Source of the DNA: Corallincola platygyrae
GTDB taxonomy: Bacteria > Pseudomonadota > Gammaproteobacteria > Enterobacterales > Neiellaceae
Length of the DNA: 64,000 nt
Assembly (NCBI RefSeq): GCF_039544265.1
Contig: NZ_BAABLI010000003.1
Location: 89,101-153,100 of the forward strand
Direction of reading: 5' to 3'
Numbering within the stretch: the first letter of the stretch is position 1; every line of letters begins with the position of its first letter. The notes beneath the pieces were generated by a model that searched no databases, was not told the DNA's origin, and saw only the letters and a list, made by a program, of their open reading frames with translations. The translations under genes were made by a program, and so were the position numbers. Positions 26,733-35,469 of the stretch are shown here, piece by piece.

Positions 26733-27209
26733 TTAGCCTACATTGCCCTTAATGCAGTTTACCTTTCCTCGATATTGATTTTGAGTTTGATTGATCAACG
26801 CTTCGCACCGGCTTTGCATCAGACTTGATGGCACACCATAAATAACAAACCGACCCTTACGCTCGCTTTCGTGTTGTGGATCCAGAGTGATGTAGGTGGC
26901 ATCAAACGGCTTGTTATCAAACAACTTTTGGTATTTAGCAGGCAGTTCTTTTTTGCAGTCGGTTGATACATTCACTTTACCCACATGTTTGAGCGCTTTT
27001 AACCAAATTGACTCACTCTCAGCCTGGCATTCCTGCAATGAATGCATAAGGCCAAATCCAACAAGGTTGATGCTTTCGTGGGGGTAACTCACGCGAATTT
27101 CTACATAGTATGGGTCTGTAACTTTCGGTGAACCGAATTTTGGACTGAAATGGTTAAACCCAAAGTAAGCCACACCGAGCAGTGCTGCCAAAATAATCAG
27201 CTGTTTCAT
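26733..27209 (-). CDS. Hypothetical membrane-anchored protein
   Basis: A 158-residue protein, not recognised. An N-terminal hydrophobic helix (LIILAALLGVAYFGFNHF) acts as signal or anchor; the remainder is periplasmic with four Cys (in QECQAE, TDCKKEL, SRCEALI and VNCIKG) that could form two disulfides. AAGGAAGG precedes the ATG. Convergent with the kinase gene. Confidence 0.7.
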   Translation of the reverse strand: MKQLIILAALLGVAYFGFNHFSPKFGSPKVTDPYYVEIRVSYPHESINLVGFGLMHSLQECQAESESIWLKALKHVGKVNVSTDCKKELPAKYQKLFDNKPFDATYITLDPQHESERKGRFVIYGVPSSLMQSRCEALINQTQNQYRGKVNCIKGNVG

Positions 27210-27347
27210 ATACCTTCCTTGATAACGACTTTGAAATAGCGACCCTGAGAGTCATTTATGGGCAGCTACATTACAGCATGTTTGGCTTTGTATCAGCCAT
27301 TTACGAATTAAGCTGTTAGAATTGCGCGCCCAATCATACAGGTCGGA

Positions 27348-28106
27348 GTGAGTTTGGCTCATCAGGTTGATCGACAGCAGCATGCTATCCATAAGCTTCA
27401 TGACTATCGCAAGTCGCTAAGCCGAAGGCCGTTTATGGCCCGCGGAGGTAGTGTTGAGCGCTGTGATTATTGTCGTCTAGCAACGGATTTCTGTACCTGT
27501 GAGCACTTGCCTGAGACACAGTCGAATGCTGCGTTTGTACTCTTGATGTACGACGATGAGGTGCTTAAACCAAGCAACACGGCGCGATTGATTGCCGACT
27601 TGGTACCGGAAACCTATGCTTTTTTGTGGCGCCGAACCGAAGTCGATCCTGAGCTGATTGCGCTGCTGCAACAGCCGCAGTGGCAACCCTTTATCGTGTT
27701 TCCTGGATCATATGCGGCTCCTGAACGGCCGGTGCATTCAGAGCTACCAAAGATTGATGACGGCAAGCGACCCTTGTTTATCCTGTTGGATGGTAGTTGG
27801 CGCGAAGCGTGCAAAATGTTCCGCAAAAGCCCCTACCTGGATGGTTATCCGCTGCTTTCGTTTAAAGCGGAGCAGGGATCGGACTATCAGATCCGTAAAG
27901 CCGTGCACAAAGACCAACTGGCCACGGCTGAGGTGGCTGCTCGGGTATTGCAGGTTGCTGGTGAATCACACAACAGCCAGCTGTTGCAGCTGTGGTTTGA
28001 GTTTTTCAGCTACCGATATCAGCAGGCGGTACATCAGATTAACCAGGGCAGGGAAGATGCGCTGGAACGACTGCAGGCATTTTTAGCGAAAGAGATGCAT
28101 GAATAG
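27348..28106 (+). CDS. tapT: tRNA-uridine aminocarboxypropyltransferase (DTW domain, YfiP/TapT type)
   Basis: A 252-residue SAM-dependent enzyme that makes acp3U in tRNA. It has the N-terminal Cys cluster CDYCRLATDFCTCE and the DTW core LLDGSWREACKMFRKSPYL (GSW replacing the more common GTW), followed by SDYQIRKAVHKDQLATAEV. The GTG at 27348 overlaps the GGAG site; the TTG at 27354, spaced five bases from GGAG, may be the true start. Length agrees with E. coli TapT plus a short N-terminal extension. Confidence 0.88.
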   Translation: MSLAHQVDRQQHAIHKLHDYRKSLSRRPFMARGGSVERCDYCRLATDFCTCEHLPETQSNAAFVLLMYDDEVLKPSNTARLIADLVPETYAFLWRRTEVDPELIALLQQPQWQPFIVFPGSYAAPERPVHSELPKIDDGKRPLFILLDGSWREACKMFRKSPYLDGYPLLSFKAEQGSDYQIRKAVHKDQLATAEVAARVLQVAGESHNSQLLQLWFEFFSYRYQQAVHQINQGREDALERLQAFLAKEMHE

Positions 28107-28163
28107 GCGCCATGTTGGTTAGAATTTAATTAATGCATTCTAGATTTTGGTGAGAAACAAATT

Positions 28164-28448
28164 ATGCAAAAAGCCCAGGCCATCCATATCCTTGTAAAAA
28201 CACAAAAAGAAGCCGCGGCATTGAAGCAGCAGCTGGATAAAGGCGCAGACTTTGGTAAGTTGGCCAGAAAGCACTCGCAATGTCCGTCCGGTAAGCGAGG
28301 CGGAGATCTTGGCGAGTTTCGCCGTGGCGAGATGGTGAAACCGTTTGACGATGTTGTGTTTAAACGCGAGCTGCTGAAAGTTCATGGTCCGGTAAAAACG
28401 CCTTTCGGTTACCACCTGATTAAAACCCTCTATCGTACTGGTCGATAA
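28164..28448 (+). CDS. ppiC: Parvulin-type peptidyl-prolyl isomerase
   Basis: A 94-residue single-domain cytoplasmic parvulin catalysing cis-trans isomerisation of prolyl bonds. QAIHILVKTQKEAAALKQQL, CPSGKRGGDLGEF and KTPFGYHLIKTL match the PpiC family end to end. No signal peptide. Followed closely by a strong terminator, so likely monocistronic. Confidence 0.95.
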   Translation: MQKAQAIHILVKTQKEAAALKQQLDKGADFGKLARKHSQCPSGKRGGDLGEFRRGEMVKPFDDVVFKRELLKVHGPVKTPFGYHLIKTLYRTGR

Positions 28449-28463
28449 GATTTTTCTGCTAAG

Positions 28464-28496
28464 AAAAACAGGGCGTGACTTAGGCCCTGTTTTTTA
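28464..28496 (+). terminator. Rho-independent terminator of ppiC
   Basis: ACAGGGC (28468-28474) pairs with GCCCTGT (28484-28490), then six T. Confidence 0.85.
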
Positions 28497-28576
28497 TGCC
28501 TGTTACAAGCTATTTCCACCCATGCTAGGCACACTGAACGATAATTAAGGTTTATCGGGTAGTAGGGCAAACAGGT

Positions 28577-30130
28577 ATGTGGTTGAGCTATCGACGTAAG
28601 TTAGTGATGGTGTCCGCCTTTGTGGTGACAGTTGTCATGGCGCTGGTGGCGTGCGACAGGTCGCCTGATGACGCTTCTCCATCAACGGACCTTGCTGTCG
28701 AAGATGAAGAGCTGCTGCCTCTGTCTGAAGTACGTCCCATCGATGTTCAGGAATTAGCTGATACCGCGTTTAAAGAACTCTGGCCACAACTTAGCGATGC
28801 CCGCATGGGTGACCTCGACGACATGCTTAAGCGCGGTGAAATTCGTGTCTTAACAACTTTCTCGCTCGGCCAGTACTACATAGATAAGGGCACGCAGCGT
28901 GGCTTAGCTTATGAATCGATCCGCGAAATGGAGGGGTTCTTCAAAGAGTGGTTTGGTGCCAAGTCTACCCGCCTGCTCAAGTTCACCATTATCCCGGTTC
29001 GACGTGATCAGCTGATCCCATTTCTTGTGGAAGGGTATGGTGATATTGCTTTTGCAAACCTGACCATTACTGACCAGCGTAAAGAGGTCGTCGACTTTTC
29101 TCGTCCATTTTCGTCAGAAGTGCAGGAGCAGATTGTCACCCATGACAGCACGCCGATAACGTCACTCGATGATTTAGCCGGACGTGAGATCCATGTGCGA
29201 TTCAGCTCCAGTTATTACGAAAGTTTGGTCAAATTGAACCGGGAGTTTGAGCAGCGACACCTTCCACTTATTCGAATTATTCCGGTGGATCCAAGACTGG
29301 AAGATGAAGATGTACTTGAGATGGTGAATGACGGCATTATTCCGGCGACAGTCACTGACGAACATAAACTCCGGCTTTGGTCTCAGGTGTTTACCGATAT
29401 GACGGTGCACACTGACGTGCCGGTAAGAGTGGGCGGTCAGATTGCGGTAGCGTTTCGCCAAGACAGCCCTAAGCTCAAGAAAGTGCTGGATAATTTTGCC
29501 TACAAACATCGTGTAGGCACGCTAATAACCAACACGCTTATCAAGCGTTACTTTGGCAGTACCTGGTGGGTAAAAGCGGCTGAGCAAAGAGATCCGTTTC
29601 GTGGCATTCATCAGCTGACATCCTATTTCAAAGAGTATGGCGAGCAATATGATATTGACTGGCTACTGCTTGCGGCATTTGCTTATCAGGAATCTCATTT
29701 TAATCCCAAAGCGAAAAGCCATGTGGGCGCCTTAGGTATCATGCAGATCATGCCCAAAACAGCGCGCTCTGTTGGCTTTGACGACATTTCTGATACTAAA
29801 ACCAATATTCATGCGGGTACCAAGTACCTGGCAAAACTCAGGGACCACTATTTTTCTGATGAAAATATCGAGCCCTTTGAACGCTTACTGTTTACAATGG
29901 CCGGCTATAACGCCGGACCGACACGGGTGAACCGGCTAAGAAAAGAAGCAGAGCAGCGTGGGCTAGATCCAAATCGTTGGTTCAATAATGTTGAACTGGT
30001 GGTGGCCGCCAAGGTTGGCCGAGAACCCGTCCGCTACGTGGGTAATATCTATCGTTATTATGTTGCCTATAAACGCTCTGTCAGAGATCTCAAAGCGCGC
30101 ATGGAAGCCCGCGAAGAAGCGATGGATTAG
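28577..30130 (+). CDS. mltF: Membrane-bound lytic murein transglycosylase F
   Basis: A 517-residue envelope enzyme cleaving peptidoglycan glycan strands to 1,6-anhydro ends. The N-terminal signal ends in the lipobox LVAC, so it is predicted to be a lipoprotein. Residues about 85-330 form a solute-binding family 3 regulatory domain (IRVLTTFSLGQYYIDKG, DIAFANLTITDQRKEVVDFS); residues about 355-500 the SLT domain, with catalytic Glu in AFAYQESHFNPKAKS and GALGIMQIMPKTA. Domain order and length match E. coli MltF (518). Confidence 0.92.
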   Translation: MWLSYRRKLVMVSAFVVTVVMALVACDRSPDDASPSTDLAVEDEELLPLSEVRPIDVQELADTAFKELWPQLSDARMGDLDDMLKRGEIRVLTTFSLGQYYIDKGTQRGLAYESIREMEGFFKEWFGAKSTRLLKFTIIPVRRDQLIPFLVEGYGDIAFANLTITDQRKEVVDFSRPFSSEVQEQIVTHDSTPITSLDDLAGREIHVRFSSSYYESLVKLNREFEQRHLPLIRIIPVDPRLEDEDVLEMVNDGIIPATVTDEHKLRLWSQVFTDMTVHTDVPVRVGGQIAVAFRQDSPKLKKVLDNFAYKHRVGTLITNTLIKRYFGSTWWVKAAEQRDPFRGIHQLTSYFKEYGEQYDIDWLLLAAFAYQESHFNPKAKSHVGALGIMQIMPKTARSVGFDDISDTKTNIHAGTKYLAKLRDHYFSDENIEPFERLLFTMAGYNAGPTRVNRLRKEAEQRGLDPNRWFNNVELVVAAKVGREPVRYVGNIYRYYVAYKRSVRDLKARMEAREEAMD

Positions 30131-30151
30131 CATAATCAACTCGAGTAAACC

Positions 30152-30988
30152 ATGAGCGATGAATTAGGCCGTTACAACTTTCTTAAAGTAGCGAAATTAG
30201 TTGATTTCGGTGCCTATCTGGAAACCAAAACCCTGGGCGAAGTGTTGTTGCCCTCTAAGTACATCAAACACGACTTAAAGGTGGGTGATGTGCAGCGCGT
30301 GTTTGTTTATCTGGATTCCGAAGACACGCCCATCGCCACCACTGAGCAGCCTAAGGCTCAGGTGGGTGAGTTTGCGTACCTGAAAGTGGTTGATGTTGGC
30401 CCCCATGGTGCCTTTGTTGATTGGGGGTTGCAGAAAGATCTGCTGGTGCCTTTCTCCGAACAGCGCGACACAATGGAGGAAGGACGCAGCTATCTGGTTC
30501 GGGTGTTTAAAGATGATGTCACCGAGCGGATTGCTGCCAGCAGCCGTCTTGATCGCTTTTTAGATAACTGGCCAGCGAATTACAAAACTAACGAAGAAGT
30601 GTCACTCATTATCGCTAACCAGACCGAACTGGGTTACAAGGCGATCGTGAACCACGCTCATTGGGGTGTGATTTACCGTAATGAAGTATTTAAACGCTTG
30701 CACTATGGCACACGCATGAAAGGCTTCATTAAGAAAGTGCGTGAAGATGGCAAAATCGATCTCAAACTGTCTACCTCGGGTCAGGCTCAGGTCGGTGAGC
30801 TTGAAAGCGAGATCTTGGAACGTTTGAACAATGCCGGTGGTTTTCTGGCTGTCAGCGATAAAAGCGATCCAGAAACCATCAAACGTATGTTTGGTGTCAG
30901 CAAGCGCGTCTTTAAACAGACCATCGGTGCATTATACAAGCAGCAAAAGATTGTGATTGAGCCTGCTGGCATTCGCCTGGTTGAGTAA
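30152..30988 (+). CDS. CvfB-family S1 RNA-binding protein
   Basis: A 278-residue cytoplasmic protein with consecutive S1-like OB folds: YNFLKVAKLVDFGAYLET, FAYLKVVDVGPHGAFVDWGL, then RMKGFIKKVREDGKIDLKL, and a C-terminal winged-helix segment (GVSKRVFKQTIGALYKQQKI). That order is the CvfB/YitL family, RNA-binding regulators of unclear target. It follows mltF by 21 bases and precedes yaeQ by 25 bases, so the three may be co-transcribed. Confidence 0.9.
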   Translation: MSDELGRYNFLKVAKLVDFGAYLETKTLGEVLLPSKYIKHDLKVGDVQRVFVYLDSEDTPIATTEQPKAQVGEFAYLKVVDVGPHGAFVDWGLQKDLLVPFSEQRDTMEEGRSYLVRVFKDDVTERIAASSRLDRFLDNWPANYKTNEEVSLIIANQTELGYKAIVNHAHWGVIYRNEVFKRLHYGTRMKGFIKKVREDGKIDLKLSTSGQAQVGELESEILERLNNAGGFLAVSDKSDPETIKRMFGVSKRVFKQTIGALYKQQKIVIEPAGIRLVE

Positions 30989-31013
30989 CGTTTTCATTTG
31001 GTAGTCCAACTCT

Positions 31014-31559
31014 ATGGCCCTAAAAGCCACCATCAATAAAGCAAACCTTGAGGTGTCGGACTTGCGCCGGCACCACTATCACAGCTATCCACTGACAGTG
31101 GCTCAGCACCCATCCGAAAATGCCAGACGTACTATGCTGCGTTTGCTTGCATTTGCGTTGCACGCAGATGAGCAGTTGCAGTTCACCCGAGGCTTGTGTG
31201 TGGATGAAGAGCCTGAGCTTTGGCTCAAAACGCTGAGCGATGAGATCACTTTGTGGATTGAACTGGGCTTGCCGGATTTTAAGCGGCTGAAAAAGGCCTG
31301 CCGCAAAGCCGAGCAAGTAGTGCTGTATGCCTATGGCAGTGCATTCAGTGTGTGGTGGCCTGAAAACCAGTCACAATTGGCGAGCTTAAATAATCTCGAA
31401 GTTATTTATATTCCCGAACAGGCCTCTGAAGAATTGGCGGCCCTACTTGATAAGAATATGCAGCTGCAATGCACCATAGATGAAGAGCAAGTCTGGTTCA
31501 GTACGCCAGAGCAAAGCCTTTCCATCACGCCAGAAACTTACCAAACCGCCAACGACTAG
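31014..31559 (+). CDS. yaeQ: YaeQ family protein
   Basis: A 181-residue protein of the YaeQ family, a PD-(D/E)XK-like fold without established activity. MALKATINKANLEVSDLRRH, HPSENARRTMLRLLAFAL and EPELWLKTLSDEITLWIELG are characteristic. No strong ribosome-binding site; coupling to the upstream S1 gene is possible. Confidence 0.93.
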   Translation: MALKATINKANLEVSDLRRHHYHSYPLTVAQHPSENARRTMLRLLAFALHADEQLQFTRGLCVDEEPELWLKTLSDEITLWIELGLPDFKRLKKACRKAEQVVLYAYGSAFSVWWPENQSQLASLNNLEVIYIPEQASEELAALLDKNMQLQCTIDEEQVWFSTPEQSLSITPETYQTAND

Positions 31560-31587
31560 TGGTTGGCGCCGAGGGGTTATGAGTCAA

Positions 31588-31608
31588 TTGCCATAATTGG
31601 TCATAATT
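31588..31608 (+). promoter_or_regulatory. Candidate PdsR box upstream of pdsO
   Basis: TTGCCATAATT then GGTCATAATT: two CATAATT copies exactly ten bases apart, the direct-repeat spacing used by OmpR-type regulators. It lies 122 bases before pdsO. The same first 11 bases occur upstream of the sortase substrate gene. Confidence 0.4.
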
Positions 31609-31709
31609 CCTCGCTACATTGCCTTTTTGTTTGCCCAGCTTTGCCTGATTGACCTCGTTTAATAAGCACATCGAAAGCACTTACTTACCGATGTTTAACG
31701 GAGTCGAAC

Positions 31710-32456
31710 ATGAAAAACACTACTTTGATTGCTGCTACTGTTGCTACCGCCCTTTTCTCAGCCAACGCTTTTGCCAAACAGCCTGAGCCTCAGTACACAG
31801 ATGCAAAACAAGCGGGCACAATCCTCACAACGACGACCACAGGTTTTATTGCTGGAGGTCCACTCGGAGCGCTGGCAGGTATGGTGGCTGGTGCATGGTT
31901 TAACCAGAATATTGAAGGTGCCGACCATGCTGTGGTTCTGAGTAATGACCTGGAAACTGCACAGTTACAACTTCAGGAAACTGAACAACTTCTTGCTAAG
32001 CAACGCCTTCAACTGGAGAAAATGGAGGATGAAGTGGCAAAACAGGGCAAGATAGCTGAGCAATACGCAAAACAGATGCTTGAGCAGTTGCAACTTGCCA
32101 TGTTGTTCAAGACCAACCAAAGCGAGCTAACTGACGCCGCCAAAAATCGCTTATCACTGCTGGCGCAATATCTGAATCGTAACCCAGAGATGAAAGTGCA
32201 CTTGGACGGTTATGCCGATCCGCGTGGTAACGCCGACTATAACCTGCAACTGTCCCAGGCCCGTGTTGACGCGGTAGCACAGCAACTTTTTGAAGCAGGC
32301 GTATCTGCTGACCGTATTACCAGCCAAAGTCACGGTGCCACCCTGTCTACTGCCAACAAGGGCGACTACGACGCTTATGCGCTGGAGCGAGTTGTCAGTA
32401 TCGAGCTGACTAAGGGTGACAACGTCAGCGTAGCCAAAGTGAATTACAACAACTAA
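31710..32456 (+). CDS. pdsO: Sortase-associated OmpA-like protein PdsO
   Basis: A 248-residue envelope protein of the proteobacterial dedicated sortase system. Signal peptide 1-22 (to SANAFA); a Gly/Ala-rich hydrophobic stretch (GFIAGGPLGALAGMVAGAWF) about residues 46-65; a Gln/Glu-rich coiled coil about 78-130; and a C-terminal OmpA-like peptidoglycan-binding domain with VHLDGYADPRGNADYNLQLS. GGAG precedes the ATG. It is separated from the other pds genes by a repeat block, yccS-like and EF-hand genes. Confidence 0.9.
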   Translation: MKNTTLIAATVATALFSANAFAKQPEPQYTDAKQAGTILTTTTTGFIAGGPLGALAGMVAGAWFNQNIEGADHAVVLSNDLETAQLQLQETEQLLAKQRLQLEKMEDEVAKQGKIAEQYAKQMLEQLQLAMLFKTNQSELTDAAKNRLSLLAQYLNRNPEMKVHLDGYADPRGNADYNLQLSQARVDAVAQQLFEAGVSADRITSQSHGATLSTANKGDYDAYALERVVSIELTKGDNVSVAKVNYNN

Positions 32457-32556
32457 GTGATACTTGCTCTGGCTTTCCTTTTCCTTAGGAGCGAAGCGGC
32501 GGTCAACTCCCTCTGACCGCCTCCGGCAAAATACCTTCCCAAGTATCTGCCGGTTT

Positions 32557-32583
32557 GCGGAAGCGCGATGCTTCCGCTTTTTT
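32557..32583 (+). terminator. Rho-independent terminator of pdsO
   Basis: GCGGAAGC-GCGAT-GCTTCCGC followed by six T (32578-32583). A second hairpin, GGCGGTCA with TGACCGCC, lies just upstream. A structured repeat begins directly after the T run. Confidence 0.85.
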
Positions 32584-32750
32584 ATGTACAGGATGTACGG
32601 TATGCCGCGGGTGCATGGATGCACAGTAGCGGCGATGACAGGATGTACGACCGAAAATTGCTCCTGCATTTTCGGCATTTCCGCCATCCCTGGCGGTCGT
32701 ATGCCGCGAGCGCATGGTACTCAAAACACTTCGTGGGGAATGCTAATGCT
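32584..32750 (+). repeat. Terminator-linked structured repeat, copy A
   Basis: Hairpin 1 GTAC-N5-GTAC (32586-32598) is followed by GCCGC (32604) pairing with GCGGC (32629) around inner hairpin GTGC-ATGGAT-GCAC (32611-32624). A second, diverged module contains an extra CCGAAAAT/ATTTTCGG hairpin and ends in a tail CAAAACACTTCGTGGGG shared with copy B. The apparent frames here are not genes. Together with the terminators it fills the 32457-33055 gap. Confidence 0.7.
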
Positions 32751-33055
32751 TCTTCACCCTCTCCAGAGGGAGAGTTACCTGTGCAACCGGATCATAAGTA
32801 ACACTTTCAACCGGCAACATGGGTTACGCCTCCTGCGACACCAAAGGCAGTGTCTGCGCCCTGAGACTAAGCCAAAGAAAAAGCCTATAGTTATTAGCGG
32901 CTTTGCCTAAATCAAAGATGTTGGCCCTGCAGGCCGTTAGCATAGCCGCCTTTCAAATCTGGTGATGGAACAGGATTATTCGCCGCTTTAGCAGAAAACT
33001 AAGCGCTTGGTGGGCCAATGAGCGCGTTAATTACAGCATTCGTACTCTGATCTCT

Positions 33056-35206
33056 TTGCTCGGGGTGGTTTTGCCGTGCTGGTATTTTCAGGCGATGCAT
33101 GCGGTAACCCCGATGGTGCTCGGTGTGATCGCAGCGGCGCTATCCGAAACAGAAGACAGCTTTGGTGGCAAGCTACGTCAAACCAGTATGATGCTGGCCT
33201 GTTTCGCTTTGGCGGCTTTCTCAATCGAGTATCTGTTTGATACGCCCTGGCTATTTGCTGCTGGGCTTTTCACATCGACCTTCGGTTTTATCATGCTGGG
33301 GGCGATTGGAGCACGTTATGCCAGTATCGCGTTTGCATCATTGCTGCTGGCGGTTTACGCCATGTTGGGTGCACACCTGACTGATGACCTTATCTCTCAG
33401 CCCGTATTGCTACTGTTGGCGGCGGGTTGGCATCGCCTGTTGTCGTTGGTTTGGCACCTGCTTTGGCCTAACCAGTCCGTACAGCAAAGTCTTGCCCGCG
33501 TGTTTCGAAAGCTCCGGGTTTACCTGCAGTTGAAAGCCCGTTTGTTTGAACCTGTCAGTGGCTTCTCTTCTCATCAGCGGCGACTAGAGCTGGCACGATA
33601 CAACAGTGAGGTGGTGGCAGAGCTAAACCGTGCCAAAGACACGCTTCAAAAGCGGGTCAGATTCGGTAGACCCGGACAAACCGCAGACCGGTTTCTAAAG
33701 CTCTACTTTGTTGCGCAGGATATTCACGAACGCGCAGCTTCCTCTCACTATCGTTACGATGAGCTGGGTGATACCTTCCGTCACTCCGATATCCTGTTTC
33801 GATTTCAATTATTGTTGGAACGGCAGGCGGGCGCCTGTCGAAAGTTAGCCAAAGCCATTCTTTCTCGTAAACCCTACGAACACGAAGAGGCGGTCACCCA
33901 GGCGCTGGAGGATACCAATCAGTCACTGGTGTATCTGCGCAATCAAAAGAACCCTGAGTGGCTGACACAGTTATCATCATTGAAGTTTTTGCTTCGCAAC
34001 CTGTCGACCATTGAACGCCAACTTTCACATGCCAATAACCCGGATGTGGCATTGGAGCAGGAGGATGTTTTCCGAGATTCAGAAGCTCATACCCTAGCGG
34101 AAATGGGCCGGCGGATCTGGGATGCGCTAAACCCGAAAAAGCTCCTGTTCAGACATGCGGTCCGCCTTTCTCTTGCGTTAACGGTTGGATATGGGATCGT
34201 CCTGGGATTAGGGCTCGAGCGCGGATATTGGATCCTGCTGACAATCCTTTTTGTTTGCCACCCTAACTTTAGTGCAACACGAAAGCGCGTGGCTGAACGT
34301 ATGGCTGGCACAGTTGCCGGGTTGTTATTGGGCGTGCCGCTGCTGTACCTGTTTCCTGGCCAGGAAGGTCAGTTGGTATTGATGGTGATTTTTGGTGTCG
34401 CGTTTTTTGCGACTCGAACTTTGCATTATGGTGTGGCAACTGGCTTTATCACCTTGCTAGTGCTGCTCTGTTTCAGCCAATTGGGAGAAGGCTACGCGGT
34501 CGTACTGCCACGTTTGGGCGACACTTTAGTGGGTTGTGCGATTGCGGCATTGGCGGTGAGGTATGTTTTACCTGACTGGCAGGCCAGGCATATGCTTAGC
34601 AAGATGGCGACGGCGGTAAATGCCAACAAAGAGTATCTCAGTCATATCATTGCTCAGTACCGGGTAGGTAAAAAAGATAACCTGGCTTACCGGGTTTCAC
34701 GTCGTCAGGCTCACAACTGCGATGCAGACTTGTCTGAGGCGATCAGTGCCATGCTGAAGGAGCCGGGTCGATATCGTAAAGCCGTTGATGAAAGCTTCCG
34801 AATGCTGGTGCTGAATCATGCCTTGCTTGGCTACATATCGGCATTGGGTGCCCATAGAGACAGACTGAGTGAGCACGAGATCCACCTTCTTGTCAGCCAG
34901 GCCCACGAGCATATTCATCAGCGACTTGAAAACGTCACTGCCATCTTTAGTCAAAAGCCGCTCAATGTCGAGGAACTGTCTGACAGTGGCCTTGAAATCA
35001 AACTGGGACGTTGGCGCGATAGTGGTGATGAAATCACACGCATGGTGTTGCAACAGCTGTTTATGATCCACCGAATGCTGGATGAGATGACTGAGCTGGC
35101 AATGAAGATTTCGGGGTGTGCACGAGCTCCTAAATCAGAAAATCCGAATGAAGAGGGGGAGGTTGAATCCAATCCCGAATCTTCAGACTCTACAAAACAA
35201 GCCTGA
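33056..35206 (+). CDS. YccS-type FUSC-family membrane protein
   Basis: A 716-residue (from TTG 33056) inner-membrane protein of the YccS/YhfK family, with two bundles of about six helices (residues 1-130 and about 360-510) and two cytoplasmic helical domains. TPMVLGVIAAALSETEDSF and ILFVCHPNFSATRKRVAERM are family marks. The coding frame continues upstream to 32966 with a YccS-like N-terminus (FSRKLSAWWANERVNYSIRT) but contains no ATG, GTG or TTG; only ATT codons at 32975 and 32978 could start it. The TTG given here would cut into TM1, so the start is doubtful. Possible role in aromatic-acid or lipid efflux is unproven. Confidence 0.88.
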   Translation: MLGVVLPCWYFQAMHAVTPMVLGVIAAALSETEDSFGGKLRQTSMMLACFALAAFSIEYLFDTPWLFAAGLFTSTFGFIMLGAIGARYASIAFASLLLAVYAMLGAHLTDDLISQPVLLLLAAGWHRLLSLVWHLLWPNQSVQQSLARVFRKLRVYLQLKARLFEPVSGFSSHQRRLELARYNSEVVAELNRAKDTLQKRVRFGRPGQTADRFLKLYFVAQDIHERAASSHYRYDELGDTFRHSDILFRFQLLLERQAGACRKLAKAILSRKPYEHEEAVTQALEDTNQSLVYLRNQKNPEWLTQLSSLKFLLRNLSTIERQLSHANNPDVALEQEDVFRDSEAHTLAEMGRRIWDALNPKKLLFRHAVRLSLALTVGYGIVLGLGLERGYWILLTILFVCHPNFSATRKRVAERMAGTVAGLLLGVPLLYLFPGQEGQLVLMVIFGVAFFATRTLHYGVATGFITLLVLLCFSQLGEGYAVVLPRLGDTLVGCAIAALAVRYVLPDWQARHMLSKMATAVNANKEYLSHIIAQYRVGKKDNLAYRVSRRQAHNCDADLSEAISAMLKEPGRYRKAVDESFRMLVLNHALLGYISALGAHRDRLSEHEIHLLVSQAHEHIHQRLENVTAIFSQKPLNVEELSDSGLEIKLGRWRDSGDEITRMVLQQLFMIHRMLDEMTELAMKISGCARAPKSENPNEEGEVESNPESSDSTKQA

Positions 35207-35220
35207 CAATAGTCTTGATA

Positions 35221-35260
35221 CGCTGGCGGCAATATTAATCTTACCTTATTGCCGCCAGCG
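35221..35260. terminator. Stem-loop after the YccS-like gene
   Basis: CGCTGGCGGCAA pairs with TTGCCGCCAGCG around a 16-base loop. No T run follows on the plus strand, so termination is uncertain. Confidence 0.45.
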
Positions 35261-35292
35261 GAAAAGTTTAGCCACTTCAAATGTTTAATCGC

Positions 35293-35400
35293 CTTTACAA
35301 TGTAAAGAGACAATCCTTTTCTTTACGTTTGTTATCTGGTGCCTCGTATCTTTTCTTCGAAAACCATGCTGAGCGTAAAGTTAGGTAAAGCTATGTAAAT
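35293..35400. promoter_or_regulatory. Cluster of GTAAAG motifs upstream of the EF-hand gene
   Basis: A perfect 15-bp palindrome CTTTACAATGTAAAG (35293-35307), a further CTTTAC at 35321, then GTAAAG, GTAAAG and GTAAAT at 35375, 35385 and 35395, exactly ten bases apart. The regular spacing suggests helical-phase binding by a regulator; which one is unknown. Confidence 0.4.
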
Positions 35401-35437
35401 TTGGCATGGGTTGGAGTCTTATTTGCTGAATTGTTGG

Positions 35438-35446
35438 TTGCCATAA
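35438..35446 (+). promoter_or_regulatory. TTGCCATAA box before the EF-hand gene
   Basis: Shares GGTTGCCATAA with the box upstream of the sortase substrate. Only 24 bases from the ATG, so if functional it would act very close to the start. Confidence 0.25.
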
Positions 35447-35469
35447 CACATGTCTAATGGAGACTAACA

